DNA of 64,000 bases, from positions 4,836,001-4,900,000 of the forward strand of contig NZ_CP034464.1 in the NCBI RefSeq assembly GCF_003955735.1, read 5' to 3'. This DNA comes from Undibacterium parvum (GTDB taxonomy: Bacteria; Pseudomonadota; Gammaproteobacteria; Burkholderiales; Burkholderiaceae_D). A program made the position numbers and the translations under genes. This document shows positions 44,689-54,745 of this stretch, piece after piece (the stretch's first letter is position 1; each line of letters starts with the position of its first letter). The notes under the pieces are model-generated. The model saw nothing but the letters and a program-made list of their open reading frames with translations, was not told where the DNA came from and did no database searches.

Positions 44689-45937
44689 AGCGCAGTGCCT
44701 CCGCAGGTTTTACGCGGGCCGCACGCCAGCTAGGATAAATGGTGGCGAAAAACGCCAGAACGATGGCCACGCCACCAATAGTCCAGACATCGGACCAATG
44801 CAGGTCAGAAGGCAGCGAACTGATCACATACACTTCTTTGGCCAGAAACTGTATGCCCAAAATACGCTCGATAAAAGGCACGATGACGTCGATATTTAAG
44901 GCAATCAGGATGCCTGAACCTACCCCCAGCGCGGTACCGAGCAAGCCCACTAGCGCACCCTGTATCATAAAAATTTTCATGATGGACCAAGGTGATGCAC
45001 CCAAGGTACGCAAGATCGCGATATCGGCCTGCTTCTCGGTCACTGTCATCACCAGGGTCGAGACCAGATTAAAGGCGGCGACCGCGATGATCAGCGTGAG
45101 GATGATAAACATCATGGTTTTTTCGGTTTTAACGGCAGCGAAATAATTCGAATTTTGTTGCGACCAGTCGCGAGGTAGCAAATTTTCTGGCAAGCTATTG
45201 CGCAATTCATAGGCCACTTGCGGCGCTTTTAGCATGTCTTGTATGCGCAGACGCAGGCCGCTAGGTGCAGGCTGACGGAAAAATCTCTGCGCATCAGCAA
45301 TATGGATAAACGCCATACCTGAATCGAATTCATAATGCCCGGCCTCAAACACCGCCACCACGGTAAAACCTTTTAAACGCGGCACCATGCCCGCCGGGGT
45401 CAACTGACTTTCGGGTGCGGCTAGCGTGACCTTGTCGCCGATACTAACGTGCATGGCGCGCGCCAACTCTATGCCGAGGATGATATTAAATTCACCTTCA
45501 CGTAAATCGCTGAGCTTACCGGCCTTGACCTTGCTCGCCACCACCGAGACCTTAGGCTCTTGCTCCGGCAAGATGCCGCGCAACATCACGCCGCGCATCA
45601 CGCCATCGTTAATGATCATGGCTTGCGCATCGACATACGGTGCGGTGCCTAATACGGCTTTGTTTTTTTCCACTTCTAGCGCGGTGGCTTTCCAGTCGGC
45701 CAAGGCGCCGCTGGCATCAAGCACCTCGATATGCGGCAATACCGAGAGCATACGGTCGCGCACTTCTTTCTGAAAACCGTTCATGACCGACAGCACCACG
45801 ATCAGCGCCGCCACGCCCAGTGCGATACCGGCCATAGAGATCAGCGAGATAAAAGAGATGAAGCTATTGCGGCTACTACGCCTGCCAGCGCGCGTATAGC
45901 GCAAGCCGACTAGCCATTCAAAAGGGAGATTTTTCAC
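44681..45937 (-). CDS. lolC: lipoprotein-releasing ABC transporter permease
   Basis: 418 residues with four membrane helices: one near residues 25-50 and three in the C-terminal third (about 270-400), separated by a large periplasmic domain. [26 protein letters not shown] and [21 protein letters not shown] are typical of LolC/LolE. Only one permease gene is present, so the transporter may be a LolF-type homodimer or the partner lies elsewhere. Confidence 0.92.
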   Translation of the reverse strand: MKNLPFEWLVGLRYTRAGRRSSRNSFISFISLISMAGIALGVAALIVVLSVMNGFQKEVRDRMLSVLPHIEVLDASGALADWKATALEVEKNKAVLGTAPYVDAQAMIINDGVMRGVMLRGILPEQEPKVSVVASKVKAGKLSDLREGEFNIILGIELARAMHVSIGDKVTLAAPESQLTPAGMVPRLKGFTVVAVFEAGHYEFDSGMAFIHIADAQRFFRQPAPSGLRLRIQDMLKAPQVAYELRNSLPENLLPRDWSQQNSNYFAAVKTEKTMMFIILTLIIAVAAFNLVSTLVMTVTEKQADIAILRTLGASPWSIMKIFMIQGALVGLLGTALGVGSGILIALNIDVIVPFIERILGIQFLAKEVYVISSLPSDLHWSDVWTIGGVAIVLAFFATIYPSWRAARVKPAEALRYE

Positions 45938-46022
45938 AAAAGTCTTTATTTTTTAAGGTGGAACAAGTTCTTGCACATGGAACAACCCGCTAGTTTGCCA
46001 CACTATGCCCTACAATACTGCT

Positions 46023-47096
46023 ATGAGCCATTTACAAATTATTCTTCCCTTCGGTATTCCACCGGCCGCCTTAGCACCCGATCTGCAGCGCGCACTACTC
46101 GCCCCCAGCCTACGCACACCAGCGCTGGCCAAACTACTGACCTGTGCCACACAAGGAAAAACCGAGTTAGCAGCGGATTTTGCAAGGCTACTGCCGCATG
46201 AAGCCTGGCTCGCAGGCCATTTTAGGCCGGAAACCCGCATGGATACTGCGCATGCCAATTCTAGCTTGCCCAATCCGCGTCTATGTAGCCCGGCCAACAC
46301 GCATGCCAAGATGCAAGAACTGGGATTGACCGTGAACGAAGGCTATTGGTTCACTTTTAGTCCTGTCCACATCCACATCGCGCGCGATCATCTGGTGCTC
46401 ACCGACCAACGTCGCCTCGCGATTGCAGAGCAAGAAGCGCTTACGCTGTTTCAGGCCGCGGCCGCCATGTGCGCAGAACTAGGCAAGACTTTGCTGTACG
46501 GTGACGCCAAAACCTGGTTCTTGCGCGCCGATGACTGGCAGCATTTGCAGACCTCGACCATGGATGCCGCTTGTGGCCACAACATCGACATCTGGATGCC
46601 TAAGGGTGAGCAAGAAAGAGCCTGGCGCAAACTGCAAAACGAGATACAGATGCTATGGCATATCCACCCTATCAATGCGCAACGCGAAACACTTGGGCAG
46701 AACATCATCAATTCGGCCTGGCTGCATAGCGGCAGCGCTGCCCTGATGCTACAGGCTAAGCATTTCCGGTCAGATGCCGACTTAGCGCAGGTATTCGCTG
46801 CCAGCCAGCGCGAAGGAGCGTCCACCCTGGTGCTCGATGGCTTTTTGGAGCCCGCCCTCAACAGCGATTGGTCTTACTGGTTAGACGCCATGCACAGCTT
46901 AGAAGACCAGTGGTGCGTGGCACTACTGCAAGCACTCAAGGATAAGCAAATACAGCGCTTGGACTTGGTGTTTAGCGATGCCAGCAGCCTGACCACGTTC
47001 AGCCTGACGCCACGCCATCTGTGGAAATTCTGGGCCAAGCCCACACTGACACCGGTATTTTCTCTGCCGCAAAATAACTCAGAAGAGTCCGCATGA
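46023..47096 (+). CDS. RpfE-like / phosphoglycerate-mutase-like conserved protein
   Basis: 357 residues, no signal peptide. The N-terminal LQIILPFGIPP, the central ELGLTVNEGYWFTFSPVHIHIARDHLVL and the conserved WHIHPINAQRE...FNSAWLHSG-type region (here INSAWLHSG) match the protein encoded upstream of recJ in many beta- and gammaproteobacteria. It is annotated RpfE-like or as a phosphoglycerate-mutase homologue. Its biochemical role is not established. It overlaps recJ by four bases (ATGA). ATG 46005 is a possible earlier start. Confidence 0.8.
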   Translation: MSHLQIILPFGIPPAALAPDLQRALLAPSLRTPALAKLLTCATQGKTELAADFARLLPHEAWLAGHFRPETRMDTAHANSSLPNPRLCSPANTHAKMQELGLTVNEGYWFTFSPVHIHIARDHLVLTDQRRLAIAEQEALTLFQAAAAMCAELGKTLLYGDAKTWFLRADDWQHLQTSTMDAACGHNIDIWMPKGEQERAWRKLQNEIQMLWHIHPINAQRETLGQNIINSAWLHSGSAALMLQAKHFRSDADLAQVFAASQREGASTLVLDGFLEPALNSDWSYWLDAMHSLEDQWCVALLQALKDKQIQRLDLVFSDASSLTTFSLTPRHLWKFWAKPTLTPVFSLPQNNSEESA

Positions 47097-48781
47097 CACG
47101 CCTTAGCATACGCCCCTACTCACTCAAACAATCTGAGACTCTGCGCCAAAGCGGCCTACATCCAGTCTTGGCGCGCCTGTTCGCGGCGCGCGGGGTCGCC
47201 GACAGCAGCGAACTGGCAACTGAACTACCGGCCTTGATAGCACCGACCGCCTTGCTGCACATAGACAAAGCCGCCGTGTTTTTGGCCGACGCCATCGCCG
47301 CCAACAAAAAAATGGTGATCGTGGCTGATTACGATTGTGACGGTGCCACGGCCTGCGCGGTGGGCTTGCGTGGTTTGCGCATGCTAGGCGCGCTGGTCGA
47401 TTACATTGTGCCTAACCGTTTTGAATACGGCTACGGGCTAACGCCAGAGATCGTGGCATTGACCGCCAGAGAAAAATCGCCCGACATCATCGTCACGGTC
47501 GACAATGGCATCGCCAGCATCGATGGTGTGGCAGCGGCCAATGCGATGGGCATACAGGTGGTGATTACCGATCACCATTTACCGGCCGACAGCCTGCCCG
47601 ACGCCGCTGTCATCGTTAACCCGAATCAGCCAGCTTGCGGCTTCCCAAGTAAAAATCTGGCCGGTGTCGGCGTGATGTTTTATGTCTTGCTAGCCCTGCG
47701 TGCCGAACTACGCAAGCGCGGCGTATTCGATAGCCAAAGCCAGCCCAAGCTCGATGTCTTACTCGATCTGGTGGCGCTGGGCACTGTGGCCGACGTGGTT
47801 AAGCTCGATCCGAATAATCGCATACTGGTGGCACAAGGTCTCAAGCGCATGCGCAGCGGTCGCATGCATGCCGGAGTTGCCGCGCTGTTTCGGGTGGCAG
47901 GTAGAGATAGCCATAAAGCCAGCCCGTTTGATCTCGGCTTTGCAGTCGGGCCGCGCCTCAATGCCGCCGGTAGACTGGCCGATATGGCGCTGGGCATAGA
48001 ATGTCTGACCACCGATGACGAGGGCCGCGCCTGGCAAATTGCGCAAGAACTCAATAGCATCAACGCCGACCGTAAAGACATAGAGCGTGATATGCAAGAC
48101 GCGGCGCTCTTGCATCTGGATGATTTTCAAGCCGCAGCCAGCCACACCATTAGCGTCTTTGATGAGAGCTGGCATCAAGGCGTAATAGGCATCGTTGCCT
48201 CGCGTTTAAAAGATAAATTTTTCCGCCCTACTATCACTTTCGCGCCCGGCGATGCAGGCTTAATGAAGGGTTCGGGCCGCTCTATACCTGGATTTCATCT
48301 GCGCGATGCGCTCGATTTAGTCTCCAAACACTCCCCTACCCTGATCCAAAAATTTGGTGGGCACGCGATGGCGGCTGGCTTGACGATACGAAGTGAGGAC
48401 TTTCCGGCTTTCCAAAAAGCCTTTGAAGCAGTTGGCCAGAGTTGGCTCAAGCAAGAGCAATTAGAGCGCATCATAGAAACCGATGGCGCGCTGGAAGACG
48501 CTTACTTCACCACCGACTTTATCGATCTGCTGGCAGCGCAAGTATGGGGCCAGGGCTTTGCCGCGCCGGTATTTTGCGACGACTTCAAACTAATCTCACA
48601 ACGCATACTCAAAGAGCGCCATCTAAAAATGGTCTTGGAAAAAAACGGCCTGCGTTATGACGCGATCTGGTTCGGTCACACCGACAGTTTCGGCGACAAG
48701 GTCAAGGTCGCATTCCGGCTTGATGTGAATGAATACAATGGCGTCACCAAGGTGCAGTTATTGGTGGAGCATGTGGAGTGA
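47093..48781 (+). CDS. recJ: single-stranded-DNA-specific exonuclease RecJ
   Basis: 562 residues, DHH/DHHA1 family 5'-3' exonuclease acting in recombination and mismatch repair. The metal-binding motifs VADYDCDGATA, TVDNGIAS and ITDHHLP are in order in the first 165 residues. The DHHA1 domain (GSGRSIPGFHLRDAL, KFGGHAMAAGL) and the C-terminal OB fold follow. Length is normal. Translation is coupled to the upstream RpfE-like gene. Confidence 0.96.
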   Translation: MTRLSIRPYSLKQSETLRQSGLHPVLARLFAARGVADSSELATELPALIAPTALLHIDKAAVFLADAIAANKKMVIVADYDCDGATACAVGLRGLRMLGALVDYIVPNRFEYGYGLTPEIVALTAREKSPDIIVTVDNGIASIDGVAAANAMGIQVVITDHHLPADSLPDAAVIVNPNQPACGFPSKNLAGVGVMFYVLLALRAELRKRGVFDSQSQPKLDVLLDLVALGTVADVVKLDPNNRILVAQGLKRMRSGRMHAGVAALFRVAGRDSHKASPFDLGFAVGPRLNAAGRLADMALGIECLTTDDEGRAWQIAQELNSINADRKDIERDMQDAALLHLDDFQAAASHTISVFDESWHQGVIGIVASRLKDKFFRPTITFAPGDAGLMKGSGRSIPGFHLRDALDLVSKHSPTLIQKFGGHAMAAGLTIRSEDFPAFQKAFEAVGQSWLKQEQLERIIETDGALEDAYFTTDFIDLLAAQVWGQGFAAPVFCDDFKLISQRILKERHLKMVLEKNGLRYDAIWFGHTDSFGDKVKVAFRLDVNEYNGVTKVQLLVEHVE

Positions 48782-48839
48782 AGCTGAGCCCGACTTAGAT
48801 TCCCCACACGGTCATTCAAATAATTTTTACCAGCTAGCC

Positions 48840-48917
48840 CAGCGCGCATAGTCCATGCGGGCTGCAGCCTGGCATGGCCTGCAAGGCGCATGGGATATGC
48901 GCCTCTGGCCATGTGGG
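48840..48917. repeat. palindromic repeat family A, copy 3
   Basis: GCGCATAGTCCATGCGG (48844-48860) pairs with GCGCATGGGATATGCGC (48886-48902) around GCTGCAGCCTGGCATGG. It lies between the convergent recJ and M13 peptidase genes. Confidence 0.7.
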
Positions 48918-48933
48918 AACTTCTAAAAACCCA

Positions 48934-51057
48934 CTACCAGACTCGCACGCGTGCCTTCGGGGCCAGATACAGACGCTGCCCGGTTTGCACATTAAACGCC
49001 GGATACCAGGCATCCAGATTGCGTACCGTCAGCACCCGGTAGGCGGCCGGCGCATGCCCGTTCGTGGCGATCTGATTACGCAGGGCTGGCTCTCTGAATT
49101 TATTCCGCCAACTCTCGGCGTAGGCCAGGAAAAACTCATGATCGCTCGCTTCATTAGCGTTTGTCACGCTGCTGCGATAAGCGTTATATGCCACTTGCAA
49201 GCCAGCCAAATCGGCAATATTTTCATCCAGAGTTTGCTGCCCATTAATGGCCAGATCTGGAAATGGTTTATACGCCGAATATTGCGCCACCAGCGCCTTG
49301 GAGGATTTTTGAAAATGTGCCAGGTCAGCTTTACTCCACCAGTTTCTCAGCTCGCCTTTGGCATCGAACTGCGCACCTGAGTCATCAAAACTATGACTGA
49401 TCTCATGGCCTATGATGGCACCGATGGCACCGTAATTCACGGCATCGCTGGCAGTCAGATCAAAAAACGGCGCCTGTAAAATCGCAGCGGGGAAGTTTAA
49501 GGCGTTTTGCATAGGCATGTTGACGGCATTGACCTCTTGCGGGTTCATGCACCATTCGGTGGCATCCACCGCTTTACCTAGTTTGGCTTTGGCCTGCTGG
49601 TAAGCAAAAATCTCGGCACGTTCCTGATTACCATAGGCGTCAGTGGCACTCACTTGCAAGCCCGAATAATCACGCCATTTATCCGGGTAGCCTACCCCCA
49701 CATACATGGCCTTGAGCTTGGCTTGCGCTTCGGCTTTGGTGCTCGCTGCCATCCAATCGAGAGCGCTGATACGTTGGCTAAACGCAGCCAGAATATTCAC
49801 CACCATGCCCTGCACTTTGGCCTTGGCTTGCGGTGAAAAATGCTGCTCGGCATACAGCTTACCGAGTACTTCACCCAAAGAATGATTGGTGGCTGCCACC
49901 GCATTTTTCCAGCGCGGCGCGGGCTCAGGTGTACCGTTTAAGGCGGCTCCATAAAAGGCAAACTTTTGATCGACAAAGGCTTGCGGCAAGACCGAGGCGC
50001 GCTGATTGATGGCATGAAAACGTAAGTAATCCTTCCAACTATCGATAGAAATCGCCGCCACCAGTTTGGCAGCACCCTTCAAAGCAGTCGGGTGCCAGAC
50101 CATAAAAGAAGTTTGATCAGCAAGGCCGGCCGCGGCGAAATACGCATCCCAATCCAGACCGCGGGCTTGCTTCACAAAATCCGATTTACGCCAGGAAGTA
50201 TCGGCTTTCAAGACATTCGAGCTGATTTCTCGGCTGACATGACTACGCGCGATCTGCGTCTCTAATGCCATCACGCGACCCGCCGCAGCCTCGGCATCTG
50301 CCACCCCAGCCAGACCTAGCATGCTGGCGATATGCGCCTGATACTTGAGACGCAAAGCCGCCATTTTTGGATTGCGCGAGACATAATATTCGCGATCCGG
50401 CATGCCCAAGCCGCCTTGCAATAAATAGCCGGTATAGCGACTATGATCATGAAAACCTTGGGCTACCCACAGGCCGAACAGATTCTCGGTAGACAAATTG
50501 GTGGCATTGATAGGATCGACATCGGCGCGCAATTGCTGCCCCAGATAACTGGATAAAGCCGACTTATTCGTCAGTGCATCGATGCGCTGCAATTGCGCTT
50601 GCAACGGTGCCAGACCCAATTGATGAATGCTCGCCATATCCAGATAGGCTTGATAAAAATCGGAGACTTTGCGCGCCTCACTGCCGGCCGCTGCTTGCGC
50701 GGCTTGCTCTATCAGCTTAAGAACTTTTTTATCGGTGTCTTCACTCAACTGCCCAAATATGCCCCAACTGCTTTTGTCTGCCGGGATCTCCGTGGCGTCT
50801 TCCCAACCGCCATTGGCGTAGCGATTAAAATCATCGCCCGCAGCGACACGGCTATCCATGCCACTGCGACTGGCCGTAGGATTACTGATTGTGGAAGTAC
50901 CGGCTGGCGCTTGCACGATGGCGCCCTGTTGCGCGCTTGCTGGTACGGCCAGCAATACGCCCGGCAAGGCCAGCATGAGAGCCAGACTGAGCTTACGCAA
51001 ACTAGCGGGTAACTCGCCACGCTGGGCTGAGGACTTAAAACGGATAGCATTTTTCAT
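48934..51057 (-). CDS. exported M13 family zinc metallopeptidase (neprilysin/PepO-like)
   Basis: 707 residues. Signal peptide about 1-43 (core LALMLALPGVLLAVPASA). The peptidase M13 N-domain is followed by the zinc site IIGHEISHSFDDSG near residue 549 and the third ligand in ENIADLAGLQVAY near residue 604. The C-terminal YRVLTVRNLDAWYPAFNV is family-typical. Periplasmic oligopeptidase. An unusual T8G9 run lies 26 bases upstream of the start and could affect expression. Confidence 0.95.
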   Translation of the reverse strand: MKNAIRFKSSAQRGELPASLRKLSLALMLALPGVLLAVPASAQQGAIVQAPAGTSTISNPTASRSGMDSRVAAGDDFNRYANGGWEDATEIPADKSSWGIFGQLSEDTDKKVLKLIEQAAQAAAGSEARKVSDFYQAYLDMASIHQLGLAPLQAQLQRIDALTNKSALSSYLGQQLRADVDPINATNLSTENLFGLWVAQGFHDHSRYTGYLLQGGLGMPDREYYVSRNPKMAALRLKYQAHIASMLGLAGVADAEAAAGRVMALETQIARSHVSREISSNVLKADTSWRKSDFVKQARGLDWDAYFAAAGLADQTSFMVWHPTALKGAAKLVAAISIDSWKDYLRFHAINQRASVLPQAFVDQKFAFYGAALNGTPEPAPRWKNAVAATNHSLGEVLGKLYAEQHFSPQAKAKVQGMVVNILAAFSQRISALDWMAASTKAEAQAKLKAMYVGVGYPDKWRDYSGLQVSATDAYGNQERAEIFAYQQAKAKLGKAVDATEWCMNPQEVNAVNMPMQNALNFPAAILQAPFFDLTASDAVNYGAIGAIIGHEISHSFDDSGAQFDAKGELRNWWSKADLAHFQKSSKALVAQYSAYKPFPDLAINGQQTLDENIADLAGLQVAYNAYRSSVTNANEASDHEFFLAYAESWRNKFREPALRNQIATNGHAPAAYRVLTVRNLDAWYPAFNVQTGQRLYLAPKARVRVW

Positions 51058-51082
51058 AGGGTCTCTCGATTTTTATAGTTGC

Positions 51083-51099
51083 TTTTTTTTGGGGGGGGG
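51083..51099. repeat. T8G9 homopolymer tract upstream of the M13 peptidase
   Basis: Eight T followed directly by nine G, the longest G run in the window, lying 26-42 bases before the M13 start on its leader side. Such tracts slip during replication and can alter promoter spacing or leader length. Confidence 0.8.
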
Positions 51100-51146
51100 A
51101 TTTAGGCGTTTGGATCGCTTCGCCTAGAAAAAGTTCAGCCTGATTT

Positions 51147-51611
51147 TTACTTAAAGAACAGAAGCATCCGACAAAGCACGCCAGTCAGCAGCACCGCCAG
51201 ATCATTGAGCGAAAAATGCAGCACCAGGCTCAGCTTGCCGCTCAGAATAAAATATTCCAGGCTGGGCACCAGCACCAGCCAGGCACATCCGGCGAAGATC
51301 AACAGGCCCGCTATCCGGCCTATGTGAGCGCGCATGCTCTGATCAAAAGCAGCTGGCTCACCAGCGTTTAGCAAGACATCCGAGGCCATAGATAGAGCAA
51401 TCAAAAGCGCCAGCGGCGCGATCATGCTGGTCCAAAACAAGGGCAGATGCAGAGCCAGGGAGAGTAAAGCTAGCCCGGTGTCCCAACGTAACGCTGGGAT
51501 CACCATACTGATGCTGTCGTAACGCTCTTTGAGCAAGCTGGCTAGCATCAGCAGCACGATGAACTTACTGCTAACACCTAAAAATTTTAACAAAGCACTG
51601 AGCTTAAACAT
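51147..51611 (-). CDS. four-helix membrane protein of unknown function (DUF2975-like)
   Basis: 154 residues with four predicted membrane helices and a short N-terminal amphipathic start (MFKLSALLKFLGV). The layout and LRWDTGLALLSLALHLPLFW resemble DUF2975 proteins, which often pair with a small helix-turn-helix regulator, but none is adjacent. The frame stays open 32 codons upstream, yet that part is the family-A repeat, so ATG 51611 is chosen. Moderate confidence that it is a real gene. Confidence 0.6.
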   Translation of the reverse strand: MFKLSALLKFLGVSSKFIVLLMLASLLKERYDSISMVIPALRWDTGLALLSLALHLPLFWTSMIAPLALLIALSMASDVLLNAGEPAAFDQSMRAHIGRIAGLLIFAGCAWLVLVPSLEYFILSGKLSLVLHFSLNDLAVLLTGVLCRMLLFFK

Positions 51612-51660
51612 GGGGGAATTAAACCAATCTTGGAAATTGCAGGCCAGCCCATTATAAAGA

Positions 51661-51745
51661 TGCCATGCCGCCACTGCGCATATTCCATGCGGGCTGCAGC
51701 ACGGCATGGCTGGAAAGCCGCATGGAATATGCGTCTTGGGTTAGC
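51661..51745. repeat. palindromic repeat family A, copy 4
   Basis: CGCATATTCCATGCGG (51677-51692) and CCGCATGGAATATGCG (51718-51733) are perfect 16-base reverse complements around GCTGCAGCACGGCATGGC. It lies upstream of the four-helix protein gene and after the lipoprotein gene, both on the minus strand. Confidence 0.85.
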
Positions 51746-51777
51746 ATCAAAAATAGTCTAGCGCAAGCAACAAGCGC

Positions 51778-52563
51778 TTATTTGGCAGGCGCGCTGGGTG
51801 GATTGATGGTTTCGGCGGGCAGCGCAGTAGTATTGTTGCCGGTGCCGCTTTTGGCTGGAATTGTCGCAGTAGCGGGAGCCGTTGCCAAAGGCAGGGGCGC
51901 AGCCGGTGGCAGGCATCCGCTAGCTTGACCCAAACCTTTTAGAAATGCCCTACGCACGATGCCGGCCGCCAGCGCAGCAGTGACATCTTTAGAGTGCTTA
52001 TCGGCGCCAGAAAAACGTCGTATCCAGCTACGAAAGGGAATCACGCCTTCGACCGTACTACGCAAGGCGCCGACTGCCGCATTGCTTAATTCAGACTGCC
52101 CCTGATCGAATAGGCTTGCCACCTGACTGCCGGTAGTCGCATCCAGATCCGGGCCTATGATGCGATCCAAGGCGGTTATTTCGGCACCGATAGCGTCGCA
52201 GCTTTTATCCGATGGGAGTATATACGGCCCCTTCATAGCGGCATTTAACTCAGGCGAAATCTCAGTGCGTATCAGATTAAAATCACTCAAAGGAGAAGTT
52301 ACAGCACCGATGACCTGGGTATCCATGGCAGGCTTACTCATGCTGCCGCTAGCTGGCGCAGATTTTTCGCTGACGGCTGCATCCTTAGTGTTGGCACTGG
52401 TACCAGTAGGCGTGCTGGCAGGATTGTCCGCGGTAGCGCAGCCACACAGTGCGAGTCCTAGCAGCAAGCCAGCACAGAGTTGTGCGACGCTGCGATCGCC
52501 TGAACTGGCCCGTGCTGCGCGCGCGCATAAGTCTGAGTGCTGCGTGTCTAAAAATTTATTCAT
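51778..52563 (-). CDS. lipoprotein of unknown function
   Basis: 261 residues. A long N-terminus (about 28 residues) precedes a hydrophobic core ending LALCGC, with candidate lipidated Cys42. A Thr/Ser/Pro-rich linker follows. The C-terminal half has helical blocks (CDAIGAEITALDRIIGPDLD, FRSWIRRFSGADKHSKDV) and ends in a low-complexity Ala/Pro tail. The middle SWIRRFSGAD-like region occurs in putative lipoproteins of related bacteria, but I know no function. ATG 52563 is chosen; 52599 is an alternative. Confidence 0.7.
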   Translation of the reverse strand: MNKFLDTQHSDLCARAARASSGDRSVAQLCAGLLLGLALCGCATADNPASTPTGTSANTKDAAVSEKSAPASGSMSKPAMDTQVIGAVTSPLSDFNLIRTEISPELNAAMKGPYILPSDKSCDAIGAEITALDRIIGPDLDATTGSQVASLFDQGQSELSNAAVGALRSTVEGVIPFRSWIRRFSGADKHSKDVTAALAAGIVRRAFLKGLGQASGCLPPAAPLPLATAPATATIPAKSGTGNNTTALPAETINPPSAPAK

Positions 52564-52700
52564 GTACTTGAGATTTCCTGAATGGTCTATGGTGGACATC
52601 GAAATTACCGCTAACTGAGCATGCCAGCTAGCAATCTACTTAAGCGAAAGTGTAACGCGATTTGACGCTGGTATGGGCATTCTGGCATAGCACAAGATGA

Positions 52701-52731
52701 AAACAAAAAAGGCGACCCGCAGGTCGCCTTT
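52701..52731 (-). terminator. rho-independent terminator after the lactate permease
   Basis: On the minus strand GGCGACC-TGCG-GGTCGCC is followed by TTTTTTGTTTT. It lies 38 bases beyond the permease stop. Confidence 0.93.
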
Positions 52732-52768
52732 GACATTAGCAATTAACTTAGCTGCTTAGTTTCGCAAC

Positions 52769-54460
52769 TCAATACACCAATAAAGTAAATGGATAGACGT
52801 AGGCCTGCAAGAATACGAACAGACCGACTAACAGCGCCAGCGCCAGGCTATGGAAGAACACAAAACGCAAGATCTCACTCTCATGTCCATACCAACGGGT
52901 GGCGGTACTGGCCACCACGATGCTCTGGGCATCGATCATTTTACCCATCACACCACCCGAACTATTTGCCGCCGCCATCAAGACTGGGCTCAGACCAAGT
53001 TGCTCGGCGGTGGTTTTCTGCAAGCCGCCAAACAAGACATTGGCGGCAGTATCAGAACCGGTCAACGCCACTCCCAACCAACCGAGCAAAGTACCGAAAA
53101 TAGGATACATCATGCCGGTATGCGCAAACACCAAGCCCAGACTGGCATCGGTACCAGAAAAGCGGGTCAGATAGCCCAGCGCCAGCATCAAGACTATCGT
53201 CAATAAAGAGTAACGTACCAGCCAGATGGTGCGGAAATAAATACGGAACAAATCAAGCAAGCGATATTTCATCATCAAGCCTGCCAAGATAGACGCAATA
53301 AAGATACCGGTACCGGTGGCCGACAACCAGTTCAGGGTATAAATCGCCGCTTCTTTATGCGGCTTAGCGACCACTGGTGCCACTTTTTCGACCAGATTAT
53401 GTAAGCCAGTAAAAGGGATCTTGAACACAGAAATTCCATCTACCCATTTTTTAAATTCTGGCACGCCCCAGATAAAGACCAGCGCGGTAAGGATGACCCA
53501 AGGCATCCACGCCATGACCAAAGCACGTCTATCATGTTTCTGAAACATAGCAGCGCCAGCATCTGACTGATGCGACTGGGCGCCGCTCAAATCAGCGCTA
53601 CCAGACTCTGCCTCACGTCCTTTCAGCGAAGTAGAAGTCCAGATTTTTTTCGGCTGCCACACTTTGAGAAACAAAATCAGGCTGACCATAGAGACAATCG
53701 CGGCCACCACATCGACCAACCAGGGACCGTGAAAATTCGAGACCAGATATTGCGGAATTGCGAAGCTTAAACCCGCCACCAGGATCGCTGGCCAAATTTG
53801 CAGCATGCCCCTAAAACCAGCAAAAGCCCAGATCAACCAGAAAGGTACCAGCAAAGAAAACAAGGGCAATTGTCGCCCTATCATGCCGGACAATTGCATC
53901 AAGTCGATGCCGGTCACGGCCGCCAATGCGATCACCGGCGTGCCCAATGCGCCATACGCGACCGGCGCGGTATTGGCGATCAGGCATAGGCCAGAAGCGG
54001 CCAACGGTGAGAAGCCCAGACCTATCATAATGGCCGCAGTAACTGCGACCGGTGTGCCAAAACCGGCTGCGCCTTCAAAGAAAGCGCCGAAGCAAAATGC
54101 AATCAGCAATAGCTGTATGCGTCTGTCATCAGTGATACCGGTCAGGCTATCCTGCAAGACTTTAAACGAGCCGTTTTCTATGGTCAGCTGATGTAAGAAA
54201 ATAATATTAAGGACGATCCAGCCTATAGGCAGAAGCCCAAAAGCGGCGCCGTAACCCGCCGCATTCCATGCCAGACCGGCAGGCATACCAAAACCAAATA
54301 TCGCCACCAGCAGGGCACTGATCAAACCCAAGCCGGCCGCGTAATGCGCCTTCATATGCGCAAACGCGATACATCCCAGCATCACCACCACCGGGATTGC
54401 CGCCATCAAGGCCGACAACCAAATATTCCCCAAAGGGTCATACACCTGACTCCACACCAT
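52769..54460 (-). CDS. lldP: L-lactate permease family transporter
   Basis: 563 residues, about 12-14 membrane helices. The family signatures FCFGAFFEGAAGFGTPVAVTAA, the NTAPVAYGALGTP region and the C-terminal GSDTAANVLFGGLQ and ANSSGGVMGKMIDAQS are intact. It imports L-lactate (and often glycolate) with protons. The track to ATG 54460 is supported by GGGAGA just upstream; the frame extends to a TTG. No lactate dehydrogenase gene is next to it. Confidence 0.93.
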   Translation of the reverse strand: MVWSQVYDPLGNIWLSALMAAIPVVVMLGCIAFAHMKAHYAAGLGLISALLVAIFGFGMPAGLAWNAAGYGAAFGLLPIGWIVLNIIFLHQLTIENGSFKVLQDSLTGITDDRRIQLLLIAFCFGAFFEGAAGFGTPVAVTAAIMIGLGFSPLAASGLCLIANTAPVAYGALGTPVIALAAVTGIDLMQLSGMIGRQLPLFSLLVPFWLIWAFAGFRGMLQIWPAILVAGLSFAIPQYLVSNFHGPWLVDVVAAIVSMVSLILFLKVWQPKKIWTSTSLKGREAESGSADLSGAQSHQSDAGAAMFQKHDRRALVMAWMPWVILTALVFIWGVPEFKKWVDGISVFKIPFTGLHNLVEKVAPVVAKPHKEAAIYTLNWLSATGTGIFIASILAGLMMKYRLLDLFRIYFRTIWLVRYSLLTIVLMLALGYLTRFSGTDASLGLVFAHTGMMYPIFGTLLGWLGVALTGSDTAANVLFGGLQKTTAEQLGLSPVLMAAANSSGGVMGKMIDAQSIVVASTATRWYGHESEILRFVFFHSLALALLVGLFVFLQAYVYPFTLLVY

Positions 54461-54745
54461 ACCGTCTCCCAATTATTTTTAGTAGTTAAACTCTAAGTTC
54501 ATAGCGAAACGATGGTACAACAGGGCACAGCGTAGAAATCATCGTGCCTAGCTGAAATGAATTTGACGTTTGCTTGAACTAAATTGATGCATTACTACGA
54601 AGCAATTAATTTCGGCGAGCATCCTCCCGACGCTCAGCAAAGCGATATTTGTTCGATATTGTTGCTTTTCTCGAAAGTTTAGCTATCCTGTTCAGGTAGT
54701 TCGATGTTTAACAAAGACGCTAAAAAACCTCTAGGAGCAATTCAC

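Noticed and set aside
51612..51707. N-terminal extension of the four-helix membrane protein
   Set aside because: The extra 32 codons lie mostly in a family-A palindrome, so the apparent frame is accidental.
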